Below, in pieces: positions 22,391-33,215 of a DNA stretch of 64,000 nucleotides. Positions within the stretch are counted from its first letter, which is position 1, and each line of letters starts with the position of its first letter. The position numbers and the translations under genes were made by a program. Below the pieces are notes generated by a model, which had not been told where the DNA came from, searched no databases, and worked only from the letters and a program-made list of their open reading frames with translations. The stretch is from Saccopteryx bilineata (taxonomy: Eukaryota; Chordata; Mammalia; Chiroptera; Emballonuridae): assembly GCF_036850765.1 (NCBI RefSeq), contig NC_089490.1:273558482-273622481 (forward strand). The letters are read 5' to 3'.

Positions 22391-25300
22391 ATTTTATTTT
22401 GAAAGTGTTTTGGGCTATTGCTTTTAAGCAAGTTACTTTTATGCATGTGAAGAACTTGAACAGATTTGCTTTGTACAATGAGGACCCGAGACAAAATAGA
22501 AAAGGGTGGTTATGAGTAGAGATGGAGGTCAAGAAGGAGGTTGGGGATAGCTCTTCTCCATGAGCATAGAAGAGGGTGGACATACCATACAGACATGGAG
22601 TGACAGGACCATTTTGTTGACCAATAAGTGTAGAGACTGAGAGAGTGGGAGATGTGATGGTTTCCTTATGCATCTAGGAGGAGAAAGAACTGTGACTTGG
22701 TAATAATGAGGTATGTTGGCTGGGGGTGGGTTCATGGAAAAGAATTCTTGATTTGTTCATATGTTGCCTTTGTAGGGCCTGAAAATTGTTCTAAAAAGTG
22801 TATTGTTAGCTGCAGAACTAGTTCTATGAGTCATTGGAATGGCTGGAGCCTTGGTTTTAGGGAGACGAGTCAGGGAAAAGTGACAGATAATTGGCATTTC
22901 CTAAAGGCTTGCATGCATTGTTCAGGAACTTCTGCTTCTATTCTGACTTCTTTGTACCGTGTGTGTCTGAATGTTGTTGTGTGTCTGAATGTTGTCCTGC
23001 CAGGGAGCAGGATCCCAGTAGCTGCTGGACTGGTGCCCAGGAACCTCTCCCAGTTTCTTTTTTGGCGTTTTTGGGGCTACTTCCCTGCCTTTCAACTATC
23101 CAAATGTTTAGTGTAGTATCACAAGCAACATCTTTCTTATTGTTTTGTTTGCTTGTTTTTTTTTTAATTTTAAGTAAAAATTGATGATGCATTAAATTAC
23201 AGGTAAAAAGATTAGTAAGTAATATTGATTTCTTTAATTCTGTGGGGCCGTAGTAAACCATTTAAAGGTTAGTAGTGATCAGATTAATATTAATATTACC
23301 AATCATTAATACTGTTTAATCATTGATTAAAGATCAAATAAAAATCCTATATTTCATTAATTTATGACTTAGTTATTGAATGCTACCCCAGTTATTTTTA
23401 CAATATAAATTTTTTTGCAGTTTATCACTTTTTACCTTGATAAATTAAAGAGTGAAAGCATTTCAATCTTAGCATGAATTTTTAAATTATCAGTCGACCT
23501 CCTTTTCTAGAAGCACAGGGTATGTGAAAGAGGTTAGTTTATTCTCTTTTGATTTTTTGTATGTTGAGGAAAGAAGTGCATGGAGTAAGTCTAACTTGAC
23601 TTTGCGAGTCCCCATGCTCCCTAGAGCTAAGATTTGCCCGGAGAAGGTAGCCGTCATCACTAGGTGCCAAGAATGAGAATGGTCAGCGACTAGAGCCTCT
23701 CTTAATGACCTGTACTTCTGATTCTAAAGTCAGCAACCGGCCAGAAGTGTTTGTCAAATGAAACTGGGAAATCTGTCAGTATTTCTGAAAGAAATTAGGA
23801 GCAGAGGGAAAGTGTGTGTAGTTTGTGAAAATACAAAATAGAAAGGACGCCTTTCAGCCTATAGATCCCTGCACTTTTGAAGAAAGCAGAGGTCTGGAGA
23901 GCAGGAAAGTTTAGAGCACAAGCAGAGGGAGTCAGCTGCATCTGGCCTCCTGCCGTGACTCGATTGCCTTATCCTGCACCTTTGTCAGCCTGGGTTGTAC
24001 CAAATCCAGCTACTCAGCCTGCAGGATGAGCTGGGGTGAAGAGCAGGATGGGGAGAAAGGGGAGGTGTTAGGAGTAGGGACAGGATGGAATCCCAAGTGT
24101 TTTGTCAGCCTGAGTGCTGCCGAGAGCTGGACCAGGCAAGGGGACCTCCTGAAATCATCAGACTCCAACAGGCGTCATGTTCCATGATTCCTCCTAAAGA
24201 TAGGGACAGTGCACATTGTACTTGGGACTGTGATATTTACAAGCAGCCACACTCCGAGCTAATTGAAAAGAAACCTGGTATGCATATTCTTGGCTTTGTT
24301 GTGTGAAGTCAACACTGTCTCCAGGAGGAAAAAATGACAATTCAGGTAAAATCTGATGGTCCCCAACTGGAAAAGGGATGGAATGCTCATGGCCTTTGTT
24401 TACTGCACAGTAAGAGGTCTGAAGGTTGTTAAATGTCTCACACCAGTGCTGGGGAAACGTGCATGACTTAGGACTTGGCTCTCTTTGATTCTAAACATGA
24501 ACATGAAATATTCAGTTGATGGAGTGAGTGTAACAGTGCACGTCTGGAATGCAGAGGGGCGTTTATGATAATTAGAAATAATCAAATCCAGACCACGGAA
24601 ATTGGTGCAAGAGAATATTAAGTAATTTGTTGCCAAATGACTTTAGGACCTTAAGGTAAAATTTCCAGGTGGTGCTTATAGGACCCATAAACACTTGATT
24701 TAAAGGGGTAATATTAACATAGAGGTTTATGATCAGAGCATTGAAATTAAATTGATTGTGTCTGCTCTGGCTCTAAAAATAAAAATTGAATAATAATTTA
24801 GCTACCTAAGTTAAAAGGCTTACAGCTAGGACTTGCACAGCAGGGTAGCATCTGACATCAGTGTGGCTCAGGAACTGGGGCACAGAGTACCAGAACACAT
24901 TTCTCACCTGGGTTGAGAGGACCCAAGTTCTCACCCAGATTTCCTGTTTTATTCCTCTGCATCCTCCAGGGACAGAGCCAACGCTCAGCTGTGTGAGAAG
25001 TTGGCTGAGGCAGTGTCCGTCCCAGATGACAAGGTGCTGTGAAACCTTGCATGCCACCGTCTAAGGATCTGACTGCTAAGGGGACGAGGTGAAGTGTGCA
25101 AAACAAGATGTGAACAAGGCCAAAGGGTGGTTTAGAATGAGGCACAGAGAGAAATTTGAGTCATCCTTGGGGAAACAAAGTACCTTTTATAAGGCTTCCT
25201 TGGACACTTCCCGCTGGAGGGAGGATATCAATAAAAGCATCAAGCTGATTCAGACACTAGCCAGAAGATGGAGAGTATAACAAAAATTCTTGTCCTGCCT

Positions 25301-25500
25301 GATAGGCTAGTTGGGGAAATCACACAAGGAAATGTATTGACATAATTCTGTAGATCACAAAGTGTAATACAAATGCAAGTTCACATTTAATATGTGTGAA
25401 GGGGGGTGGTAATTATTTGTCAAATGAACAAAGTTGATGGGAAAGAGGAATATCATTAACCAAAAAATGGAAAACATCAATCTTTCTCCCTCCTAAGGGA
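22391..25500. other. Unique sequence, no gene seen
   Basis: Mixed-composition unique DNA. A two-copy 18-base duplication lies at 22961-22996. Several open frames of 60-140 codons overlap each other on both strands and show no domain or splice support. The part from 23600 to 24300 keeps more GC than the flanks but could not be identified. Confidence 0.3.
22961..22996. repeat. Short tandem duplication, 2 x 18 bp
   Basis: GTGTGTCTGAATGTTGTT is followed directly by GTGTGTCTGAATGTTGTC, differing only at the last base. Confidence 0.9.
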
Positions 25501-25504
25501 TTTA

Positions 25505-25690
25505 CTGTCCAGGGTTGTGTAGCATAGAAGTTAAGAACACTGACCATGGAACCTGAATTTGACTCAAAATTCTGCTTGCTTCTTCCCTGTGACTCAGTTT
25601 CTTTGTCTGCACAATAAGATAGTAATACCATTGCTTAGCTCAAGAGTAACCTTCAGGATTAGTGGACTTGGTCCACATGAATGTTCTATA
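25505..25690 (+). repeat. MIR-type ancient SINE, forward
   Basis: The order 'GTGTAGCATAGAAGTTAAGAAC', 'GAATTTGACTCAAAATTCTG', 'CCTGTGACTCAGTTTCTTTGTC' and 'ACAATAAGATAGTAATACC' corresponds to a MIR sense strand from its tRNA-like head through its conserved core. Confidence 0.7.
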
Positions 25691-26744
25691 ATGAGAAAGC
25701 CTTAGAGGACAGTTAGACCCAGAAACAGAAACTTGGAGTTATTACTATATAGATGGTATTGAAAGGCTTGAGACTTGTCAATATTGCAGGGGAAAATCTA
25801 AATAAAGAAAAGATTCAAGGACTGAATCCAAAAGCACACTGAATTTAAGAGGTTGGAAAAAAAATTTAAAGTATCAAAGAAGTTATTTTTTACCTTAGAG
25901 AAAGCAGTCCCTGGGTTATAAAGAACCTGGGAGAAGGTAGTCTTCCAGGACTGGATGAAGTAAAAGTTTCTAAGTAGAAGGAGCTGATTAACCATAGTTA
26001 ATGCTGCTTCTGGGCCAAGTAAGATAAGGACCAAGAACTTAGCATGGTAAAGCTGATTGCTGATTTAAACAAGAGCAATTTCTTCAGTTAGGTGGGGATA
26101 AAAGCTTAACAGAAGATGGTTCAAGATAGAATTGAAAGAGAGCACTCAAAGACTGGGAGAATAGACTCTATTTTTTTGAGCACTGTGCTCCATGAGCAGT
26201 AGCTAGATGGATGGGACAGGTTGGACATGGTGTTCAGGATAGGAGAAGTAACAACATGTGCTGATGCCTCTGAGACCCTGCAAACTGTGAATCCTCTCCC
26301 ATGGCCCTTTCCTTCTTCCGGGAATGCTTGTTCATCCTCAGTCTCACTCTATTGTTCTCTATGGGTATTCCAGGTCATGTACTCCAGCAACTGGACCAGC
26401 AAGATTGCAGCACCTCAAACACAAATAAAGGGATTAGAAGAGCACTACACATGTCTTGAGAGTAAGCTGAGGGCTTCATAAAGTCAGAAATAATACAGTG
26501 TGATCAGGAAAGGGAATGTAAAAGAGAGAGGGAGAAGCCTTAGCCTTGCCAGGCGAAATAGGAAAGTTGAGTGTTGCACAGCGGCTTCTTGCAGATACAT
26601 AGCAGTGTGTCTGAGACTCTGATACCTGTGTCTAGATTTTTTTCACTGTCCTTTAAGAGAAAGGATTTTATTCTTAAGATGGTCATTAATGCACATTATG
26701 CATAAAACAACTTTATAGTTAAATAGAAGTTGAATGACAGCTCT
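25691..26744. other. Unique sequence, no gene seen
   Basis: No recognised repeat or gene. The open frame near 26221-26481 has no domain and no splice context. Confidence 0.3.
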
Positions 26745-26935
26745 GCAACTCATAATGCCTTAGAACACAGCTTCTTTTCATAGGTATCACCTTAAATAAC
26801 ATCCAAAACAACCTCAGGAGGTAACAGTTATCATTCTTTTATTTACAGCAAAGAATCTGAAACACAGATGATGCATCTGACAAGTGGCTGGGACTATGCT
26901 GACTCCCTGGCTCTTACTCCAGATGCAGAGCTGCT
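26745..26935 (-). repeat. MIR-type ancient SINE, reverse
   Basis: Plus-strand phrases 'ACAACCTCAGGAGGTAACAGTTATCATTCTTTTATTTACAG', 'GAATCTGAAACACAG', 'CAAGTGGCTGGGACTATGCTGACTCC' follow the MIR antisense order. Confidence 0.7.
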
Positions 26936-27825
26936 CCCAAATGCTAGATATTCTCCTCAAAGTCTGCACCACATGGCAAACAGAGGAAGATCAATAATAA
27001 AATAAGGGGTCTGATCCACATGGTCAAAAAAAAAAAAGGAGATGTCAGCAAAGACTCGTCTCTGTTATTAAAATATGTATGACGAAAGCTAAAGAACTTT
27101 TTCATGGCTCAATGTGGAATCACACTAGGTCCTGGGAAGTGAATAAAGGGTGTGATTGCTCATATGATGTGAATGTCATTTTTGCTTAAATGAAACCTCC
27201 ATAAAGAGGAAAGTTTTGTTCCAGTCCCCAGATGACTATGTCCATAGTTGGTATTCAATAAATTCTGTTGAACGCAAGAAAGAATGAATGAATCACTGCA
27301 AATAGGATCTATGTAGTGATGGGTGGTAAGAATTGTCTCAAACAACAACAAATTTATAAATTTATTTTGACTTTTGAAAAAAAAATTGTTCTAAAGAGTT
27401 GATCTGTAAGATGTAGTACCACTTCTGTAGATGATAGAAGTTAGTAATGAAATAACTCGTTTAGCTGTCAGCATTACTAAAATAAGAGGTTTGCCAATTT
27501 GCTATATTTTCCAATAAACTGAAGCATTTCTTTAAGCAAATTTTTCTTTTCACCAATTAAGCCATGGTGGCACCCATTTAATGTACCATTCACATATCTT
27601 TAACTTGTTACTGCACAATGTTTGCCTTTTATTGATAATTCTGGGTCACTCAAACTTGTGATTTATTAAAATAAAAAGAACATTTAATGTGGTGGGTTGA
27701 GATAGAACTTATTATGTTTGTTAAATATACACTTAATTGTGAAAACAGCTCCTTGAGCTTGGTTTTGTTATCCCAACCCATGCATGAAGATGTCAAGGTG
27801 ATGCAGGAGAATGATGCTCCCTGTT
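26936..27825. other. Unique AT-rich sequence
   Basis: No gene seen. A fragment near 27225-27290 ('TTGGTATTCAATAAATTCTGTTGAA') may be a MIR or L2 end. Confidence 0.3.
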
Positions 27826-28180
27826 AATTATCTATTGCTACATAACAAATTGCCACCAAATCAAGGGGCTAAAACCACACACTTTTGCTTTCTCAGTGTC
27901 AGGAAGTGAGGATTCTGGACACTTGGCTCAGGATCATGCAAATTGTAGTCAAGGTTTGATTGGGATGAGGCGAAGGTCATTTCCCTGCTCTGTAGCACTG
28001 AGCCACTCAGCTCCCAGAAGGTGTCTACCATCCCTGTCACTCAGCCCTCTCCTCTCTCTTAAGGCCAAAGAATAGCACACCTGCAACTTGGGGCCCCTCG
28101 CCTCTGGACCTGCTTTTAAAAGGCTCAAGCAGAAAGGTTAGGTACACCACGATGATTTGCCTTTGGAATACCTAAAATTC
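27826..28180 (-). repeat. MaLR LTR relic (MLT1-type), reverse
   Basis: 'GTTAATTATCTATTGCTACATAACAAATTGCCACCAAA' followed by 'GGGGCTAAAACCACACACTTTTG' matches the reverse complement of an MLT1-type LTR 3' end as I remember it. The remainder is degraded. MaLR LTRs are ancient, non-autonomous ERVL-related elements in mammals. The far end is approximate. Confidence 0.65.
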
Positions 28181-28249
28181 ACCTGATCAGAAACTTAAAT
28201 TATACCTGCAGAATCCCTTCACTTTTGCCATATAATAGAACCTAATCAT

Positions 28250-28277
28250 GGGTATTATGGGTTGAACTGTGTTTCTC
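28250..28277 (+). repeat. MaLR LTR relic (MLT1-type), 5' piece before L1 insertion
   Basis: 'GGTATTATGGGTTGAACTGTG' is the start of an MLT1-type LTR. The LTR is interrupted by the L1 unit whose duplication begins at 28278 and resumes after 29719. Joining the flanks gives the expected continuation into 'GTACCTGTGAATGTGACC'. Confidence 0.75.
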
Positions 28278-28294
28278 AAGAATGATATATATAA
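28278..28294. repeat. Left copy of 17-bp target-site duplication
   Basis: AAGAATGATATATATAA occurs here and again, identically, at 29703-29719, enclosing the L1-plus-SINE unit. The first two As of the right copy could belong to the A-tail, so at least 15 bases are unambiguous. Confidence 0.92.
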
Positions 28295-29510
28295 ACTCAA
28301 AATGGATAAAAGACTTAAATGTAAGGTGTGAAACCATAAGCATCTTAGAAGAAAACACAGGCAGTAAGCTCTCCGACATCTCTCGCAGCAATATATTTGC
28401 TGCTTTATCTCCATGGGCAAGGGAAATAAAAGACAGGATAAACAAATGGGACTATATCAAAATAAAAAGCTTTTGCACAGCCAAAGACAATAAGAACAGA
28501 ATAAAAAGACAAACTACACAATGCGAGAACATATTTGACAGTACATCTGATAAGAGGTTAATAACCAAAATTTATAAAGAACTTGTAAATCTCAACACCA
28601 GAAAGACAAACAGTCCAGTCAAAAAATGGGCAAAAGAAATGAATAGACACTTCTCCAAAGAGGATATACAGATGGCCAATAGACATATGAAAAAATGTTC
28701 AACATCACTAATCATTAGAGAAATGCAAATTAAAACCACAACGAGATATCATCTCACACCAGTCAGAATGGCGCTCATCAACAAAACAACACAGAATAAG
28801 TGCTGGCGAGGATATGGAGAAAAGGGAACCTTCTTGCACTGCTGATGGGAATGCAGACTGGTGCAGCCACTGTTGAAAACAGTATGAAGATTCCTCAAAA
28901 TTAAAAATTGAACTACCTTTTGACCCAGCTATACCACTGTTAGGAATATACCCCAAGAACACCATAGCACTGTTTGAAAAGAAGAAATGCACCCCCATGT
29001 TTATGGCAGCATTGTTCACAGTAGCGAAGATCTGGAAACAGCCCAAGTGTCCGTCAGAGGATGAGTGAATTAAAAAGCTTTGATACATATATACTAAGGA
29101 ATAGTACTCAGCCATAAGAAATGATGACATTGGATCATTTACAATAACATGGATGGACCTTGATAACATTATACGGAGTGAAATAAGTAAATCAGAAAAA
29201 CTAAGAACTATATGAACCCATGCATAGATGGGACATAAAAATGAGACTCAGAGACATCGACAAGAATGTGATGGTAACAGGGAGTGGGGTGGAGGGGTGG
29301 GGAGGGGGCGAGGAAGGAGAAGGAGGGGTGGGTGGAGGGGAGGGGCACAAAGAAAACCAGATAGAAGGTGACAGAGGACGATTTGACTTTTAATGAGGGG
29401 TATGCAGCATAATCAAAGGTCAAAATAATCTGGAGATGTTTTCTTGGAACACATGCACCCTGATTTATCAATGTCACTGCATTAAAATTAATAAAAATAA
29501 GATTTAAAAA
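28295..29510 (+). mobile_element. Young 5'-truncated LINE-1 (ORF2 C-terminus and 3' UTR)
   Basis: This is the freshest L1 in the window. The frame open until 28845 encodes the end of ORF2p. It includes SISNIF-like and [13 protein letters not shown] segments, LINTKIYKEL-like text, [19 protein letters not shown] and the start of the Cys-rich motif ([14 protein letters not shown]). A stop then replaces the tryptophan expected before ECRLVQP. Further stops occur downstream, so no product is expected. The 3' UTR contains a G-rich tract (29279-29346), an AATAAA at about 29490 and an A-rich end. It is truncated at its 5' end at the target-site duplication. Confidence 0.93.
29279..29346 (+). other. 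G-rich tract in L1 3' UTR, possible G-quadruplex
   Basis: Many runs of three to six G separated by one to five bases (GGGG T GGAGGGG T GGGGAGGGGG ...). G-rich polypurine tracts are a known feature of mammalian L1 3' UTRs. Folding as a quadruplex is inferred. Confidence 0.75.
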
Positions 29511-29702
29511 AAACAAAAAAAGAAAACCCTGGGCTTGCCTGGTCAAGGTACATAGGAGAAGCAACTACTGGGAGTTGATATTTCCTGTTCCTCTCCTCAC
29601 CTTCCTCTCTCTTCTATCCTCTCTCTAAAATCATCAATAAAATAATTTAAAATAAATAAATAAATAAACCAGCCTTTGGGAGTAAAAAAAAAAAAAAAAA
29701 AA
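29511..29702 (+). mobile_element. 3'-transduced SINE fragment and second poly(A) tail
   Basis: Beyond the L1's own A-rich end comes a SINE fragment beginning CCCTGGGCTTGCCTGGTCAA, closely matching the inner part of the SINE at 49864. Its tail is AAATAAATAAATAAATAAA. About 16 bases of non-repetitive DNA follow (CCAGCCTTTGGGAGT), then an uninterrupted run of about 21 As, then the right duplication. A transcript that ran past the L1 signal and was polyadenylated further on would leave exactly this arrangement. Confidence 0.85.
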
Positions 29703-29719
29703 AAGAATGATATATATAA
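29703..29719. repeat. Right copy of 17-bp target-site duplication
   Basis: Identical to 28278-28294. It closes the L1 insertion; the interrupted MLT1-type LTR continues directly after it. Confidence 0.92.
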
Positions 29720-30110
29720 GTACCTGTGAATGTGACCTGATTTGGAGATCCGGTCTTTGTAGATGTATTCAAGAGAAGATAAGGTCACTAGGATGGGGCC
29801 AAATCAAATATAACTGGTGTCCTTATAGAAAGGTGGAAATTTGGAAGTACAGACAGGCACTCAGGGAAGACACCGTGTGAACATGAAGGTAGAGTTGGAG
29901 TGATGTTTCTAGTAGCTGAGGAACACCTGTGATGGCCAACAAACCACCAGAAGCCTGGAGAGAGGTCTGAAACAGATTGTCCTCCCAGCCTTAGAAGGAA
30001 CCAACCCTGATGACACCTTGTCTTAGACTCTGGGCTCCCAATCCATGGAGACACTATGCTGCTGCTGTTTAAACTTTTTAGCCTGCCATGGTTTGTTATG
30101 GTGGCTCCAG
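29720..30110 (+). repeat. MaLR LTR relic (MLT1-type), 3' piece after L1 insertion
   Basis: 'GTACCTGTGAATGTGACCTGATTTGG', 'AAGATAAGGTCACTAGGATGGGG', 'ATATAACTGGTGTCCTTATAGAAAGG', 'TGATGACACCTTGTCTTAGACT' and 'TTTGTTATGGTGGCTCC' follow the MLT1-type order to the 3' end near 30110. Together with 28250-28277 it forms one LTR split by the L1 unit. An antisense open frame over this piece is incidental. Confidence 0.78.
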
Positions 30111-31180
30111 TTCTGTTCATCCTCAAAGAGAAGGAATTGCACACAGCATGTTCATCATGAGGACAAAATCCCAGGGCCCCTTGGAACTCTGGCCAGCACA
30201 TTCTCCCAAGTCCACAGCCAGACTCTCTTCTTCCCTCAGCCCAAGCAGACATGTATAGTTGCCCTTGAAGTCTTGTGAATGTGGCATGGGGCTGGCTATT
30301 CCCTGTGACTCAGACCATCACAGAGTGTGCTGTCCAGGAGTCCCTGAAACACTACTGGGTTCATTTTATTACCAGTAAAATCAGAGGATGGAGGTAAATG
30401 ATCCTTTAAGTTCTTTAGTTTTTAAAATTCCGTGACTGATTTTTTCTACAGAGTTAAGTGCAGGGACTTGGGTAGAGCTGGTCTTCCTGCAGCTCTGAGG
30501 CCAGTGTTACCTCTTTGAGGTTTGTAACTGTGCTCTGGGTAACTGGCCTGCCAAACTCCGAATTACGGTATAAACAAGACATTACCTCATTTGGTTTTAT
30601 TGGATGGGGTGTATAATTAACCCTTTTAATAGGAACGTAGACAAGCAAGCTTATCTTATAACATTGTTGAACAAACTCTCTCAGTGGATAAAATCACTGG
30701 TTCTGACCTGTCTTGATGAAAAAAAAAATGCTTTTAATTGAATCTTTTAAATGTAAATGTCACTTCAAGCCTAAAATTCTACCACCTCCTTCTTATCTCA
30801 GTTAATGAACTATGTCTTATACAATTTTATTTTCATTTTTAAGGACTCTTTTCTGTACTAAAAAAAAATTCTTAGTTTGTCTAAAATGTATTTTCAGTCT
30901 ATGGGGAAAATATTCCAACTTTTTGGTTATGAATGAATTCAAATAGGGTATTTTATAGCCATTAAATCACCTCTTTAACCATTAAAAAATAAAATAAGAA
31001 CAATTTTCCTACCTGAACTTTTATGTACCATGATGTTTCTACACAAATCCTAACTTATATATCTTAGAATGTACTGGGAACACAATGGAAAATTCCAGTC
31101 AGGAACAAAAAGAACAGACAACTTCGGTTATTAACCTTTCATCTGCTGAAATGCCTCATGCACAGAATCACTTGCCAAGA
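30111..31180. other. Unique sequence, no gene seen
   Basis: AT-rich unique DNA without a recognised gene or repeat. Confidence 0.3.
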
Positions 31181-31190
31181 AATGTATCAC

Positions 31191-31509
31191 TGCCCTGACT
31201 GGCTGTCTCAGTGGTAGAGTGTCGGCCCAGCGTTAGAAGTCCCGGGTTTGATTCCCGGCCAGGGCACACAGGAGAAGCAACCATCTGGTTCTCCACCCTT
31301 CCCCTCTCTTTTCTCTCTGTGACTGTTTCCCCTCGTGCAGCCAAGGCTCCATTGGAGCAAAGTTGGCCCGGGCGCTAAGGATGGCTCCATGGCCTCTGCC
31401 TCCAGCCCTAGAATGGCTCTGGTTACAATGGAGCAATGCCATCGAATGCATGCAGGAGTCTGTCTCTCTGCCTCCCTGCTTCTCACTTCAAAAAAAAAAA
31501 ATACAAAAA
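31191..31509 (+). mobile_element. Bat tRNA-derived SINE with target-site duplication
   Basis: The head TGCCCTGACTGGCTGTCTCA, an intact B-box-like 'GGGTTTGATTCCC', pyrimidine linker and body are present, with an A-rich tail. AATGTATCAC flanks both sides (31181-31190 and 31510-31519). The body is about 50 bases shorter than the 18696 copy, lacking the 'CCCCCTGGTGAGC' segment. Confidence 0.94.
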
Positions 31510-31979
31510 AATGTATCACATTCTAAGAAAAAGATAATATGCATGGTTATATGCTTTTAAAAATACAGTCTTTGAAGGCATAAAATGCTGCTTTTCATAG
31601 AGGAGTTGGGAAACAACAGCTGATCGTTTCATACAAAATTTCCTTCACTTTTTATTTTTCAATTTGAAAACACAAATTCCAGACTCTTTTCTGAAACTTG
31701 GTTTAACCCATGGCTATGCTGCTGGTACTTGCACTTGGTGGCACTTTTCACACCACTTAAGGCTACAGAAGGCTTCCCGCAGCTTTTAAATGCATAGAAA
31801 GACCTGGCGCAGTTGTGTTAGGTGGAGAAAATGGCCTTGCTTTGCCTTTGTTGAAGTATTTCTTTCTGGGTCCCCTGACCTTAAAATTTCTCTTTAAAAT
31901 GTTCATTAATTCCTATTAGGGATCTACTAGTAAAGAAACTTGCATGTTAGCTTTTATCAGTCTGTATGAATAAACGTTA

Positions 31980-32330
31980 ACCATTCGCAGTTAAAAACCC
32001 TCCTTTTAGCTCCACTCATGTGAAAACAGCCAGAGCAGCACGCACATCAGCAAATCATTCGGAAGATGAATGCACTCAAGCCCGCACAAAGACTCGGAGA
32101 TGTGGATTAGCATTATAGATTTTAATTTGAAATAGTGTCAGTCTTTTCGGGCCTGCATTGTAGTGCATGAGTTGCCATCTGCTTATAATAATGAGTCTGA
32201 CAATCCACGTAAATGTGATTTGCTGCCTCTTTGCCAACATAATGGCCGGGATATTGATCCTAATGGTGGCAGTTGCAGGCTTTCATTCAATAGGAAGGCG
32301 ACAGGCCCTGAGCTGAGGTTTCTGAGGATT
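31980..32330. promoter_or_regulatory. Possible conserved non-coding element
   Basis: This stretch is non-repetitive, has high sequence complexity and keeps about ten CpG sites (CCGTTAACC, ATTCGGAAG, CCACGTAAATG, GGCCGGGATATT and others) in AT-rich, CpG-poor surroundings. It has no sustained open frame. It also contains homeodomain-like AT cores (TTTTAATTTG, GGATTAGC). CpG retention plus lack of coding potential is what deeply conserved enhancers often show, but no alignment was possible here. Confidence 0.3.
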
Positions 32331-32574
32331 CAGGTGGCATAGCAGCTAAAAACAAATGCCCTACATTAGTGGCAACACCACACATATTCACAAAGGTCAT
32401 AATTTCTATTCTTTTTCCAAATTTCAAAATCAATCAAACAAATTAACGAGAGACCAGATCTGCAATAAAGATGTCAGCCTATTACCTGCCTTTCTATTTC
32501 TTCTTGTAATATTTCAGGTAACAGTTGACCAACTAGGAACTCTGAGGAGCTCCGTGGTCCAGGTAAACCTTTGA

Positions 32575-33215
32575 GATCTCTGTTTATTATGGTAGTCACT
32601 AGCCACATGTGGCTATCTACGTATATTTTTAAATTAAAACTAAATAAAATTAATATTTCTTTCCTCAAAACTCCAAAAGATATGGTGCACTCATATTTAT
32701 GTTAGAATTATTTACAACAGCCAAAAGGTGGGAGCAACCTAAGTGTCCGAGGACAGACGGATTAATTAATAAAAGGTGATAAATACATGTAATGAAATAT
32801 TTTTTGCCTTAAAAAGGAAGGGAATTCTGACATGTGACATGAAGAAGCTTGAGGACACTGTGCTGAATAAAATAAGCCAGTCACAAAGAAACATGTATTA
32901 TATACTTTTCCACTTAGATGAGATACCTAGATTCACTGTTGAGTGGGCACAGAGCTGCCATTTCATAAGATGAAATATTTCTGGAGATGGATGATGGTGA
33001 TTGTCACATAAGAATGACAAATATAGTTGATGTCAATGAACTGTACACATAAAATAGTTAAAATAATACCTTTTAGATTATGTATATTTTCCCCTATTAA
33101 AAATTTAGTTGTTTTGCCCACTAGCCACATGTGGTTAGTGGCTACTATACTCGATAGCTCAAAAATAGATCATTTTCATCATTTTAGTAAGTTCTACTGG
33201 ACAATATCACCTTAG
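32575..33215. mobile_element. Ancient DNA-transposon-like relic split by an L1
   Basis: 'GTCACTAGCCACATGTGGCTATC' at about 32593 and 'CCACTAGCCACATGTGGTTAGTGGCTACTAT' at about 33119 are the two parts of a repeat common in mammals, recalled from memory without a certain name. Between them lies an old L1 3' fragment (32665-33105), so the element was split by that insertion. Confidence 0.5.
32665..33105 (+). mobile_element. Old LINE-1 3' end nested in the relic
   Basis: 'TTATTTACAACAGCCAAAAGGTGGGAGCAACCTAAGTGTCC' and 'AATAAGCCAGTCACAAAGAAACATG', then 'GGAGATGGATGATGGTGATTG' and 'GTACACATAAAATAGTTAAAA', reproduce the order of an old L1 (L1M-type) ORF2 end and 3' UTR on the plus strand. Confidence 0.8.

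Noticed and set aside
22697..23261. Overlapping 97-139-codon frames on both strands
   Set aside because: They overlap one another, include a tandem duplication and a T-run, and show no domain or consistent splice borders.
28708..29169. 153-codon open frame, minus strand
   Set aside because: It is the antisense of the L1 ORF2 end; the sense strand explains the sequence fully.
29788..30252. 154-codon open frame, minus strand
   Set aside because: Most of it is antisense to the MLT1-type LTR, with no domain.
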